Below, one piece after another: positions 51,950 to 61,374 of a stretch of DNA of 64,000 nucleotides. The DNA is taken from assembly GCA_000149225.2 (NCBI GenBank), contig CM000690.1, positions 1,054,001 to 1,118,000 on the forward strand, in the 5' to 3' direction. This DNA is from Lachancea kluyveri NRRL Y-12651. Taxonomy: Eukaryota; Ascomycota; Saccharomycetes; Saccharomycetales; Saccharomycetaceae. The translations under genes and the position numbers were made by a program. The notes under the pieces were generated by a model. The model was given only the letters and a program-made list of their open reading frames with translations. It was not told the DNA's origin and did no database searches. How positions within the stretch are numbered: the first letter of the stretch is position 1; each line of letters opens with the position of its first letter.

Positions 51950-51967
51950 GTGATACAGATGTATCAC
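51950..51967 (+). ncRNA. Rnt1p-type processing hairpin with AGAU tetraloop
   Basis: GTGATAC (51950-51956) and GTATCAC (51961-51967) form a perfect 7-bp stem capped by AGAT, a canonical AGNN tetraloop for RNase III Rnt1p. It lies in the spacer between snR78 and snR77, where co-transcript cleavage is expected. Confidence 0.8.
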
Positions 51968-52009
51968 GACTTACTATTAGTTCTCTCTTTTCTATCGAGT
52001 CCACTAATT

Positions 52010-52104
52010 CATGACATTATGATGATTAAACAAAAACAAAGCTGGAATTACTGGCTGAATACTTCGATGTTGATAAGTTTTTGCACTACTTCTGAATTGT
52101 CATG
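52010..52104 (+). ncRNA. SNR77: Box C/D snoRNA, snR77 homologue (18S Um578 guide)
   Basis: The terminal stem pairs CATGACA (52010-52016) with TGTCATG (52098-52104). Box C is ATGATGA (52019-52025), D' CTGA 52055-52058 and D CTGA 52092-52095. The guide GCTGGAATTAC before D' is complementary to 18S GUAAUUCCAGC, and the fifth base upstream of D' pairs with U578. Confidence 0.94.
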
Positions 52105-52196
52105 TTTATGTGGAATTCACTAACTTTTGAAAAAACAGGTGTTCTTTCATGAAGGTAGTGCTCTCTTGTGAAGAGGCAGCTTGCGATTTTCGTTCC

Positions 52197-52303
52197 GTTG
52201 TTTCAAATGACGAGCCACAGCACTGGGCACTGAGTATTAATACAAGTACATGAGTGACACTGCTTTTAGTGGGCCTAGAAAACCCACATAACTGATTTTA
52301 ACA
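52197..52303 (+). ncRNA. SNR76: Box C/D snoRNA, snR76 homologue (25S Cm2197 guide)
   Basis: Box C is ATGACGA (52207-52213, one mismatch), D' CTGA 52230-52233 and D CTGA 52292-52295. A short terminal stem (TTGTT with AACAA) brackets the unit. The guide AGCACTGGGCA before D' is complementary to 25S UGCCCAGUGCU, and the fifth base pairs with C2197. The end positions are estimates; the length of about 107 nt is close to S. cerevisiae snR76. Confidence 0.88.
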
Positions 52304-52377
52304 AGGAATGTTGCATCTAGTCTCTTCTAGTGCTCCTTCATGGGACCAAATAGCACAGCTTTTACTCTCTGTTTTTT

Positions 52378-52484
52378 TTTCCAAAGTGATGATTACCCTA
52401 GATGACGAGTCTGATCCGGGGTTTTTCCCGCTGAAGACAAACTAACTAAATATACCATTCATGCATTTCTGATTTTTTAAGAAA
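52378..52484 (+). ncRNA. SNR75: Box C/D snoRNA, snR75 homologue (25S Gm2288 guide)
   Basis: Box C GTGATGA (52386-52392) is perfect; D' is CTGA 52411-52414 and the probable D box CTGA 52469-52472 (another CTGA at 52431 is possible). The guide TAGATGACGAG before D' is complementary to 25S CUCGUCAUCUA, with the fifth base pairing with G2288. The ends are uncertain because the flanks are T- and A-rich. Confidence 0.88.
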
Positions 52485-52507
52485 AAAATGCAAAAAGTGA
52501 GGGCAGC

Positions 52508-52525
52508 GATTATCAGGAAATAATC
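52508..52525 (+). ncRNA. Candidate Rnt1p hairpin between snR75 and snR74
   Basis: GATTAT (52508-52513) and ATAATC (52520-52525) form a 6-bp stem around the loop CAGGAA, which can present an AGGA tetraloop over a C-A mismatch. It is less convincing than the AGAU hairpin before snR77. Confidence 0.45.
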
Positions 52526-52556
52526 CTGTGATATTTGGTCTCATGACTGTTTTCAA

Positions 52557-52653
52557 GAACACTGCTAGCAAAAGATGATCCTAATGAAATTTTTAAGACA
52601 AGCATATGTCTGAAACTTATTGAAGATAGATTTCACGTCTGATGCATGTGTTC
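52557..52653 (+). ncRNA. SNR74: Box C/D snoRNA, snR74 homologue (18S Am28 guide)
   Basis: The terminal stem pairs GAACAC (52557-52562) with GTGTTC (52648-52653), extended by TGC with GCA across a bulge. Box C is AAGATGA (52573-52579, one mismatch), D' CTGA 52610-52613 and D CTGA 52639-52642. The guide GACAAGCATATG before D' is complementary to 18S CAUAUGCUUGUC, and the fifth base pairs with A28. Confidence 0.92.
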
Positions 52654-52715
52654 GACAAGGAATAGCTGGCATAATTGTAAGGTGTGTCTGTTCTCTCTAG
52701 CTACTTGCTTTTTCT

Positions 52716-52836
52716 CTTATTGTTTATGATGATTTCCCACTTTTCACGACGGTCAACTGTTGTCCCTTTACATGTTTAGTATTGGGATGTTGATGATATT
52801 TAGCCTGTGACAGGGCGTGGCGCTGATCTAAATAAG
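52716..52836 (+). ncRNA. SNR73: Box C/D snoRNA, snR73 homologue (25S Cm2959 guide)
   Basis: The terminal stem pairs CTTATT (52716-52721) with AATAAG (52831-52836). Box C is ATGATGA (52726-52732), D' the variant CTGT 52757-52760, C' TTGATGA 52790-52796 and D CTGA 52823-52826. The guide TCACGACGGTC before D' is complementary to 25S GACCGUCGUGA, with the fifth base pairing with C2959. Confidence 0.9.
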
Positions 52837-52871
52837 AAGAAACGAGTATTTTGTATGAGACGGTAAACCTT

Positions 52872-52887
52872 TGTTTGAGTTCAAACA
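52872..52887 (+). ncRNA. Rnt1p-type processing hairpin with AGUU tetraloop
   Basis: TGTTTG (52872-52877) and CAAACA (52882-52887) form a 6-bp stem capped by AGTT, an AGNN loop. It lies in the spacer between snR73 and snR72. Confidence 0.65.
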
Positions 52888-52934
52888 TTATACACAGCTA
52901 TTCCACTGATTTGAGGACCTTTTTTTTTTTTTCT

Positions 52935-53027
52935 TCTCAACATGATGACTATTGAGCTACTTCGAAGTAATATAATGAAGAGACTCATTAAAAATAATTC
53001 GATTTGCATGTCAGTCTGATTATCCAA
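52935..53027 (+). ncRNA. SNR72: Box C/D snoRNA, snR72 homologue (25S Am876 guide)
   Basis: Box C is ATGATGA (52942-52948) and box D CTGA (53016-53019). The guide before D (GATTTGCATGTCAGT) pairs with 25S ACUGACGUGCAAAUC through one G-U pair, and the fifth base upstream of D pairs with A876. I see no strong terminal stem, so the ends are estimates. It is the last member of the array; the BUD22 promoter follows. Confidence 0.88.
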
Positions 53028-53628
53028 CCTCATTCAAACTATTTTTGTACTCAACCGTAGACAAGTAAACATTGTGCTGTATTGCATGGGCTATAAAGTT
53101 TAAGTTCATAGACGAGAATCCAATTGTTCTCAGAATATTTTGTTAAATTTACGTCTTGTGAAACTTTACGCACTACCTCTTAATCGTCAAAGTTTCTGGT
53201 CCTTTGTTGTTGAAGGCATATATCAGTCGAACTCTTTGGGTTACAACGTCTCACTTTAGCATTTGTGCCCGAACAGCGAGGGTTACTGGTTAATTGGTCT
53301 GAATATTCGGTGCATGCGTCTCGTTATACTCCAACGGTCGGGTTACCAGCTATCACTAACATGACTGACAACAAATTTAACATTTGGTGCACCATACTGT
53401 AAAGACTGCCAAGTATTTGACTTCAAAACCTTACAAGCTCAATAGAGATGCCTGATCTGTTGCTGCTCAAATACTATTTTAGATTGTCCCTTCGTCCTCG
53501 TTTAACGTGAGGTGCTAATGTTGAAAAAATTTTCAAGAGCCTTCCGTTCCTCATCTCATCTCATCTCATCCCAACACTCGTGAGTTCCCAGTAAGTAATT
53601 ACACTAAGCCGAATACCTTCAGAAAACA
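53028..53628. other. 3' flank of the snoRNA array and BUD22 upstream region
   Basis: About 600 bp without a gene. The array terminator should lie near its left end. The right end carries an RRPE and repeated PAC cores. I see no eighth C/D snoRNA. Confidence 0.5.
53521..53570. promoter_or_regulatory. RRPE plus tandem PAC-core repeats, BUD22 promoter
   Basis: TTGAAAAAATTTTCAA (53521-53536) is a palindromic RRPE. CTCATC, the PAC core, then recurs four times as a 5-bp tandem repeat (53550-53570), ending 58 bp before the BUD22 ATG. Four overlapping cores are more than the usual one or two. Confidence 0.6.
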
Positions 53629-55068
53629 ATGCCGAAGGAAAATCTGATTTTTAAGCTGGATAACCTAGAATATCAGTACCATTACCTAAATAATACTTTG
53701 GATGATTTCAAACCACGTTTAAGCAGTACAAACAAACTATTTCACGCCAAGGGTAAGAAAACCTCAAAAAAAATTTCCAAGCTGTTAAGTGATGCCACAT
53801 TGGATTCTGTTAGCCAACAACTTGACGATTTGCGTCAGTCCTTCTTGGAAAAGAAAGTGTATCACTTGCAAAAAAGATTGGAATCCTACCTAGAGAAAGC
53901 TCTACAGCAACAGTATGATGCTTTGCCAAAGAAGGCTGAACAGAAAGAAAATGATAAGAAAAATCTAAAAGCCTTGGAAGATATCAAATCAGATTTCACT
54001 TTCACCAAGTTCTCGCAATTGATTGCCAAATCGAAGATTGTGAGACTTGTGATTTCAAAAATTACGCCAACTAAAACACTGAAAGAGAACCCACCGCAAT
54101 GGTTTGAAAGCAGTGATATCTTGCATGTATACAGAGATAAAGAGGACGAGTGTAATCCAAGCAATGTATGGAACAAGGTTGTCATGAAAATTGAAGGTTG
54201 CGAAAAATTGTTGAGTGTAATGATGAATAGCAAGAAATACAAAGAGCTAATCGATTCATTTGATAGGGGTATGGATGTGTTTTTGGGTATCAACAGGGAG
54301 AAAAAACTTCAAAACAAGAAAGTTGAAGCTAACAAGAAAAGCTCCAATGCTCTGGACGATGACTCTGGAGAAGATTTTACTGATGACGGGGTGTCGGATC
54401 GTGAAGATGATGCAGAATTCTCAACTGCTGATGAGGAAGCGTTGGTACAACAATACAAAGGTATGTTAGCAGGATCGGATGAAGAGGATGATGCCGATGA
54501 ACAACAAGGATACCACCTTGATCCAAATGTCGACTATAATGAAGTTACCGACGAAGAACCAACTGATAACGAAAGTGAGTTGGAAGAGGAGGAAAAACTT
54601 GAAGAGCCACCAAAAAAGAAGCAAAAGAATAAAGCCCAATTGCCTGAGTTGATGGCAGGATACTTTAGTGGAGGATCGGACGATGAAATCGAAGACGACC
54701 GGATTGCGAAGGAGCAACTGTCCAACGAACCTAAGCGTAAAAATAGAAGAGGACAACGTGCCAGACAAAAGATCTGGGAGAAAAAATATGGTAAAAATGC
54801 CAAGCATGTTCAAAGGCAGCATGAGAAAGACAAGGAAGAGAGAGAGAAAAGACAGGTTGAATATGAGGAAAGAGTGGCTAAACGTGCAGCAAATAGTGTT
54901 AGATTAGCCGAAGAGGCTAGGGAAAAGGCACAAAGGTTGGAAGAGAGGAAGAGACAACAAGAAGAGAAGAGAAATGACCCTATCCATCCATCGTGGCAAG
55001 CCAAGAAGCAAGCAGAGGAGAGATTGAAAAATGTCAAGTTTCAAGGTAAAAAGGTCACTTTTGACTGA
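53629..55068 (+). CDS. BUD22: Small-subunit ribosome biogenesis factor Bud22
   Basis: This 479-residue nucleolar SSU-processome protein is needed for 18S rRNA production. The N-terminal half is helical and basic with the conserved opening MPKENLIFKLDNLEYQYHYLN. Acidic stretches follow at about 245-325 (DDDSGEDFTDDG and GSDEEDDADEQQ), and the C-terminal Bud22 signature contains HPSWQAKKQAEERLKNVKFQGKKVTFD. S. cerevisiae Bud22 has 519 residues. PAC and RRPE elements lie upstream. It converges on ERG5, matching YMR014W. Confidence 0.95.
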   Translation: MPKENLIFKLDNLEYQYHYLNNTLDDFKPRLSSTNKLFHAKGKKTSKKISKLLSDATLDSVSQQLDDLRQSFLEKKVYHLQKRLESYLEKALQQQYDALPKKAEQKENDKKNLKALEDIKSDFTFTKFSQLIAKSKIVRLVISKITPTKTLKENPPQWFESSDILHVYRDKEDECNPSNVWNKVVMKIEGCEKLLSVMMNSKKYKELIDSFDRGMDVFLGINREKKLQNKKVEANKKSSNALDDDSGEDFTDDGVSDREDDAEFSTADEEALVQQYKGMLAGSDEEDDADEQQGYHLDPNVDYNEVTDEEPTDNESELEEEEKLEEPPKKKQKNKAQLPELMAGYFSGGSDDEIEDDRIAKEQLSNEPKRKNRRGQRARQKIWEKKYGKNAKHVQRQHEKDKEEREKRQVEYEERVAKRAANSVRLAEEAREKAQRLEERKRQQEEKRNDPIHPSWQAKKQAEERLKNVKFQGKKVTFD

Positions 55069-55317
55069 CCGAATTTATTCTTGCCTGCTTGCCAGCATAT
55101 GTACATTAGATCTTTAAGCTTTTTTCTTTTTTTTTTTCTCTAAATGATGCATGGAAAAAATGTTCTTCTACACATAACATTTTCAGTTCCTTTGTTATAC
55201 AAGTGTCATAGATAAATAAGCGGGGTGGTAGGAGAAGTAATATGAAGACGAAAGTGGAGAGTATAGTCTAAAAAAGAATAAAGTTTATCATAAATTTAAT
55301 ATTGTCACATATATCGT

Positions 55318-56940
55318 TTAAATTATGTTTTCACCGGTTAGTGGATCCCTCTTCTTAAACGATAGTAATAGATCATCCTTAGGAAAAATGGTGGCAAAGA
55401 CCTTGATTTTTTCACTTAGTGGAGTGACCTTATGTTCAAAATCGGTATACATAGCAAATTTACCGATCAAGGCGGTGAATGTCATCATAACATATGTTTG
55501 ACCCAAGCAGACGTGAGGTCCAGAACCAAAAACTAACCAATTTCTTTTGGCTTGGTTAGCGGGAGAACCTTCGACCCATCTTTCTGGGATGAATTCATCT
55601 GGGTTTTCATAGACTTCAGGGTCGTGTAAGGCTGGATACAAAGTTGGGATCAGCATAGAGCCCTTTGGAGCAGAATAATTTGGAGCGATTGGGAATTTTT
55701 GCTTGACAACGTATGGAACCATCAAGACAGGAGGTCTGTAGCGTAGAGATTCTTTGACAACCATGTTTGTGTATTTCATTTCTTCGATCAAATCTAGGGA
55801 TAAGGCCTTAGTTGGGTCATTTTCACGGACCTTCAGTTGCTCTTCTCTAATCTTTTCCAAAACATCTGGACGGTCAGCAACAATTTGGAATAACCAACAA
55901 GCCAAGGAAGATGAAGCATCTTGAGAGGCAAACAAGAAAGTGAAAATGGCTTCAGAGATTTCCTTGTTAGAAAATTCTCTGTGTAACAATCTAGAATCAG
56001 CATCGTTTTGGTTTTTAGCATCGTGCATCAACTTACACCAAGCGTCCATAACACAGGTTGTTGGACCACCAGAAGCGATATGGTCTTTGGCCATTTGGGC
56101 ACATTGTTCGAAAATCTTCATAGTCATATCAGCAGTTTTCTTACCGTACCAAGTCTTGGTAAAAGGCAAAATGATTGGGAAGTTCACCAATTCCAATGCA
56201 GCAGTAACCAAGTAGTAATCATCGGCAACTTTTCTGATTTGATCCTCAGTGATGTAGTCACCGCAGAAAGCCTTTAGCGACAAAGCACACATAATTTCTC
56301 TCATCTCGTGGAAGAAGACTTGTGGTTCGTATTTGTTTTCCTTGGATAGCTCGACGAATTTCTCTAGGTATTTGTTCATGACGTTTTCTTGGGATGGCAA
56401 GTATTGGGCCAAAGCACTCTTAGTAAACAAACCGTTCAACGATTTTCTGTAGTCAACGTGTTGCTTACCATCGAGGAAAACCCAGTTGGAAGGTCTTAGA
56501 ATTTTAATAGCCACATCAACAACACATGGTTTGACGAATTTGGGACTTTGTAAAATTTTTCTAGCCAAATCTCTAGTAGAAGCGATAACGACAAACTTGT
56601 GAAAGATGGAGACACAAGACAATGGACCGGAGTCCCATTTGGCCTTGTATTCTTCGAACTTAGGGTCTAGAGATTCCAAGAATGGACCAATAACAGGCCA
56701 AACTTTCCATTTAGGGCCAGCAATAGATCCCTTTTTAATTTGATAAGAGACTTGGTCCCAGACCAAGCCGACACAGATGATAGTGACGAATAATTTCCAG
56801 TACGAGATGGACTGAACGGAATCGATCACGTTCTGGACTGTGGTGGCAACGGCATTGGTGGCAGTGGTGGTAGCGTTGTTACCACTGTTTAGAATTGAAT
56901 TACTGGCGGCGTTTTGTGCGTATTTGACGACAGTACTCAT
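55318..56940 (-). CDS. ERG5: Sterol C-22 desaturase, cytochrome P450 CYP61
   Basis: This 540-residue ER enzyme introduces the C22-23 double bond late in ergosterol synthesis. P450 landmarks are an N-terminal anchor (about 45-62, WKLFVTIICVGLVWDQVSY), the I-helix FASQDASSSL, the ExxR in KESLRYRPP, and the haem loop FGSGPHVCLGQ with its Cys ligand. I start at the ATG at 56940 (MSTVVKYAQ); the frame opens 19 codons earlier with GTG. S. cerevisiae Erg5 has 538 residues. Matches YMR015C. Confidence 0.97.
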   Translation of the reverse strand: MSTVVKYAQNAASNSILNSGNNATTTATNAVATTVQNVIDSVQSISYWKLFVTIICVGLVWDQVSYQIKKGSIAGPKWKVWPVIGPFLESLDPKFEEYKAKWDSGPLSCVSIFHKFVVIASTRDLARKILQSPKFVKPCVVDVAIKILRPSNWVFLDGKQHVDYRKSLNGLFTKSALAQYLPSQENVMNKYLEKFVELSKENKYEPQVFFHEMREIMCALSLKAFCGDYITEDQIRKVADDYYLVTAALELVNFPIILPFTKTWYGKKTADMTMKIFEQCAQMAKDHIASGGPTTCVMDAWCKLMHDAKNQNDADSRLLHREFSNKEISEAIFTFLFASQDASSSLACWLFQIVADRPDVLEKIREEQLKVRENDPTKALSLDLIEEMKYTNMVVKESLRYRPPVLMVPYVVKQKFPIAPNYSAPKGSMLIPTLYPALHDPEVYENPDEFIPERWVEGSPANQAKRNWLVFGSGPHVCLGQTYVMMTFTALIGKFAMYTDFEHKVTPLSEKIKVFATIFPKDDLLLSFKKRDPLTGENII

Positions 56941-57392
56941 TATGTTTTGTTGAAAGCGTAGAGATATAAGCAAATAAGAGTAAAAGAGTGAAGGCACCCA
57001 AAGCTTGTAACAACAGAATAGTCTCCTTATATATTGGAGTGAAATGCTTGGACAATATAACGGTAAAGAAGAAAGGAAAAAAGTGACAAGGGAGAAGACC
57101 GTTAAAGTGAAAGATTTTTCGTTGTTCGTATCTTCTAAAAAAACTCTAAACGAAAAGGAGGGAAAAAAAAATAAACGAAAGGGCAGTCGCCAATGGAAAC
57201 GGCTCTCGGGCTATACACGTTAAAGACAAATGGGACCGACGAAAGTGATATACATAGTACCATCGACGTACAAGAGTAGTTCACCTATCTCCGTAGTCGT
57301 TAAGCTGATCTTCTTACGTAACAAATCGTTTAATAAACTGTTGTTCTAAACCTATCTACATATGCGGGTCAGATAAGTCCATACGACGGCCA
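56941..57392. other. ERG5 upstream region and SPC42 3' flank
   Basis: This 452-bp region holds the two TAAACGA sites and purine-rich DNA. I see no gene or RNA. Confidence 0.5.
57147..57178. promoter_or_regulatory. Two SRE-like Upc2/Ecm22 sites, ERG5 promoter
   Basis: TAAACGA occurs at 57147-57153 and again at 57172-57178, 25 bp apart. Its complement TCGTTTA is a common variant of the sterol response element core, and both read in the direction of ERG5. They lie 207-238 bp upstream of its ATG. Confidence 0.5.
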
Positions 57393-58388
57393 CTACCATA
57401 GTGTCGCCTTGTTTGTCGTATCGGTCAAGCCGGTATTTTTCGGGTTGTACCTGTTTAGCGGAGTTGGTGTTTCAAGTGCTTGACCAGCCGATGTGTATCT
57501 AGGTATGCCATTAGCAAGGCCTTCGGCCCCTCTTTTTCTGTGACACTCCTGGCAGTGTTTGCTATGGTCGTGTTCTTCTTCTTCTTCTTCTTCTGTCTTT
57601 ATCGAACTGTTCCTTGGAAGAGAAGGAGAGGACAAATCTAGTTTTCCCATGAGATCCAACAATTCCTTGTTAAGAGATAGTTTTCTCAGCTCGTTTTCAC
57701 GCTTGATCAACAACTTTCTTTTCAATCCATCTATCTGATCTTCAAGTTCTTTCAACTCAGCACTTTCCTGGCACATGATGTCTGTATCGGTGACTCTTGC
57801 AGAAGTGGTGGTTGCCCTCGTATGTTGCCTGACACTTGGAGGCGAGGGCAGTGGAGAAAGTGTTGGCTGTTGACCTGAGACCACCAGCTTTGTCAATCTA
57901 TCCAATTTTTCATATATCTCGCTTATGCGGTCATCATTATTCTCCTGTCTCCTAGTCTTGGGTAGCTGGATATAATCATTGGTCTCCTCTGTACTTGCAG
58001 TTGTGTTGTGATTCCCCCTCTGTAGATCTTCTTGTAACTTCTTGTTCAGTTCTGTATACTTGATTAATTTTCCCCTCAACGACCCAACCAAGACATTCAA
58101 ACGATCGACTTCTTCCTGCTTAGTCTCCAGCTTATTTACCAATTCTCTGTTCTGCCTAATCAACTTGTTTATCATTTGTGAGTTGATCTTGTACTCCTCT
58201 GGAACGATCTTGTCGTTAGAAAAGGGCAGTGGGTCCTTAGTTACGGGATTATTATTGTTGTGGTTGTTATTTATGTTACTCATCCTCGGGAAATCGTAGT
58301 TGTATGGATGGTAGTTTTCTTGCTCCATGTTCAGTGGATACTCCCTTGCCCTGGAGTTGTAACGTTTTGGTGTTGGAGAAATGTTCAT
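57393..58388 (-). CDS. SPC42: Spindle pole body central plaque protein
   Basis: This 331-residue coiled-coil protein forms the crystalline core layer of the spindle pole body. The start MNISPTPKRYNSR matches the S. cerevisiae MNGSPTPKRYSS, followed by KIVPEEYKINSQMINK and a main coiled coil at about 65-125. A second short coil (ESAELKELEDQIDGLKRKLL) lies near residues 210-230, then CQECHRK and TPTPLNRY near the end. S. cerevisiae Spc42 has 363 residues. It is interleaved here between ERG5 and the SOK2/PHD1 gene and matches YKL042W flipped. Confidence 0.93.
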   Translation of the reverse strand: MNISPTPKRYNSRAREYPLNMEQENYHPYNYDFPRMSNINNNHNNNNPVTKDPLPFSNDKIVPEEYKINSQMINKLIRQNRELVNKLETKQEEVDRLNVLVGSLRGKLIKYTELNKKLQEDLQRGNHNTTASTEETNDYIQLPKTRRQENNDDRISEIYEKLDRLTKLVVSGQQPTLSPLPSPPSVRQHTRATTTSARVTDTDIMCQESAELKELEDQIDGLKRKLLIKRENELRKLSLNKELLDLMGKLDLSSPSLPRNSSIKTEEEEEEEHDHSKHCQECHRKRGAEGLANGIPRYTSAGQALETPTPLNRYNPKNTGLTDTTNKATLW

Positions 58389-59118
58389 AGCTCTGCGTTA
58401 GTATCTTTCGGGAGAGAATTGGATACTGAAAGCTCTATTGACAAAGAAAAGAACGGTATAACTAGAGTGCGACCTTTAGTATTACAACTTGGAAATCTTT
58501 CCTAATCGTCGAAAGCAGCGATTGGTGATGCATCACAAAGAACACGAAACTGGTTCTTCGATATGATTTTTGCGTTCTCCACAAAGAAAAAGGAAGCAAT
58601 TACCGTCAAGAGCGATCTGTATAACTGCTTTAGCTTCTCACGGTTAGGATGTGTATTTCGCAGAATATTGCTGATCCCAACACTTTCTGGCTCGACGCAG
58701 TCTGTAGGTCAAAGCAGCTCCTGAGGTTTACATTGTGACCGTGCGTATTTAACGGTTAGAACGCGGCACGGCATACAAATACAAGATAAAGATCGAGTGG
58801 CTTGTGGCATGATACCAATGCAGACGACGTCGCTGAAAGGGTGTATTTGGAGCTACAGATCTTACTTGCTATATAGCTTAAAATTTTTGGTTTTTTCAAT
58901 GTTCAAGTGATATAAATTACAACTGTTATTGAATGAAGAACTTCAATCAAGAGACTCTTAAGTATAGGTACAAATTGGCTAGTTTACAAAGGCTGTTTCT
59001 TGTTAGTCTTTCTAGTTTGTTTTTTTTTCTTTTGTTTTCATTCATGTTTTACGGTCTTTTTTTCTCCATTTTTCTCTGTTGGAAAAGATACTTCGTTCAA
59101 GTCTTCTCTCCTCCCAGT
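58389..59118. other. SPC42 upstream region and SOK2/PHD1 3' flank
   Basis: About 730 bp without a recognised gene. The SPC42-proximal half should be its promoter; the half beyond 58940 is T-rich and is open in two plus-strand frames only because of low complexity. No RNA boxes were found. Confidence 0.5.
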
Positions 59119-59565
59119 TCAACTTTTGTCGGTGTGGCCTTGTTGGTTATCTTCAGTATCTTTAGTATCATTCTTTTCCTCAGTTTGTTGCGTCTCTGTC
59201 TCTTGTTCATGCTTTATTTCACTTGGTTTAGTCAAGGATTCCTTACTGTCGTTATTGCTTCCGCTACCGCTGTTACTGTTGCTATTCTCTCCTGTACCGG
59301 CGGACTGGTATGACCATGTGTTGCCAAACTTGCTATTAGAGTCATTTTCGGTCCCATTAACAGAAGCTGGGCCATCGGTTGCCAAAGATGAAGTTGGAGC
59401 GGAAGTGGAAGATTGATTTACGTAACCGCGAACTTGAGGCAAGGTTGTTGGTAAAGATTGGTGTGGTTGTTGTGATTGTTGGGCGTGCTGCTGTTGTTGG
59501 GCTTGCTGGGCTTGCTGGGCTTGCTGGGCTTGCTGGGCTTGCTGGGCTTGCTGGGCTTGCTGGGC

Positions 59566-59630
<65 letters not shown>

Positions 59631-61329
59631 GAGCTTGATGTGGTTGTCGTTGACCAGGCAATTGGGCTTGGTTCATGTAGTTGTAGTAGCCATAAGAGTC
59701 AAAGGACTGACTGTATGGTGTAGAGTACTGTTGCTGAGCTTGTTGCTGCTGGGACGCATAAGCGCTTGTAGAAGGTTGTGGTAGGCCATTGGCACTGCTA
59801 CCATTAGAAGTATATGTTTGCGCTGCAGTTGATCCCACTGTTGTTGTGGATTCCGCTCTTGTAGCCCGATCGCGAACAGATGGGTATGCAAGAGAACTAC
59901 CGGCATTAGAGATACCGCTGACCGGAGCTGTACCTGAAGAAGAGACAGAGCTGCTTGCGGTGGTCGATGGCAACAACGAAGAGGAGATGGCATTCTTGTT
60001 GGCAGTGCTGTTGCTGTTATTGGTGGCGACGGAAGCCGTAACATCTGCGGTAGAGGAAGGGTAAGGTGCAGATGGAGCACCTTGCTGGATGACGCTTTGG
60101 ATATCCCTGACAAAGAGAGGAAATAAAAGATCGACGATTTTTTCCCGTTGTGCCATTGCCAGAGCACGATCGAACGGAATCCAAACACCTTTCAAGTGCA
60201 TAGAGCCAATTTTGACAACGTGACGGATCTTCTCCGCTTTCAAAATACCATCTCTTCTACCACGTGTCATCTTTGTAACGTTCAGTAGTTTGGTACCGTT
60301 AATCATATCGTTGTCTGCTCTGCGGACGACAGAGACGCCACAGGCTTCTACTTGGTAGCACAAGGTTTTTTCATCCTCCCACATCGTAGTCGTGACACGG
60401 GGTCTATGAGAAGGATCGACAGCAGAGATTTGAGCTGCACCGGCGGTTGACTTGAGTGACTTTGCATTTATGCTGTTTGCCTTTCTACGTCTGTCGGCAG
60501 AAGACGCGGAATGATCCATCACAGCAGCAACATCGACGTTGTTTGTCAGGGAAGAAGAGGTGGCAGCGGCAGGATTGGAAGCAGAGTAGGGGTAGGTCGA
60601 TTGTGGAACTAGCTGCTGAGGCTGTTGTAATTGCTGGAATCCCGGGTACTGATAGTTTGAAGGATAGGCGGAATACATAGAAGAATAATATGGTGGCAAA
60701 TAGCCTTGCTGAGGAGATTGTTGTTGTTGTTGCTGCTGTTGTTGCGACTGCGATTGCGGTTGCGATTGAGACTGGGCGTACAGGTTCTGTAAGTGGGAGG
60801 TGGACGCTGAAGCAGGAATCTGTTTGTTGTCAGTATCTTCCACCGGAGCGGTTGCTGCTGCATTGGTAGTCGTAGCAGAAGTCGACGCGGTAGTAGGATA
60901 CTGATAATAGCCATAAGAAGGTGAATAAGCATATCCTTGGACCTGAGCGCCACTTACAGGAGGGTAGTAGTAGTAATACGCGTTAGAATGCTGGCCTTGT
61001 TGTGCTTGTGCTTGTGCTTGTGCTTGTGCTTGTGCTTGTGTTTGTGCTTGTGCTTGTGCTTGTGCTTGGGCCTGAGCTTGAACTTGCGCTTGCGCTTGCG
61101 CCTGGGTTTGCACCTGTGCTCGTTGTTGCTGTTGGGCTGCAGAAGTGGCAGTAGCCTGGCTCAAGCCTTGGGAGTGCTGTTGCTGTTGTGGGTCCAAGAG
61201 CTGTTGTTGTTGTTGAACAACTTGAGAGGAAGGCTGTTGGGGGTAGCACTGCTGATAAATCTGCTGGTTGTACTGGTACTGCTGCCAAGGATCCGAAGTA
61301 GCATACTGGTAGCCTGCATACAGTTGCTG

Positions 61330-61374
<45 letters not shown>

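Noticed and set aside
52431-52434. Alternative D box for snR75
   Set aside because: Using it would give an unusually short snoRNA of about 55 nt; the CTGA at 52469 gives a normal length, though the choice is not certain.
58933-59416. Two overlapping plus-strand frames with hydrophobic Leu/Phe/Ser-rich products
   Set aside because: They are low-complexity T-rich DNA, partly antisense to the APSES gene.
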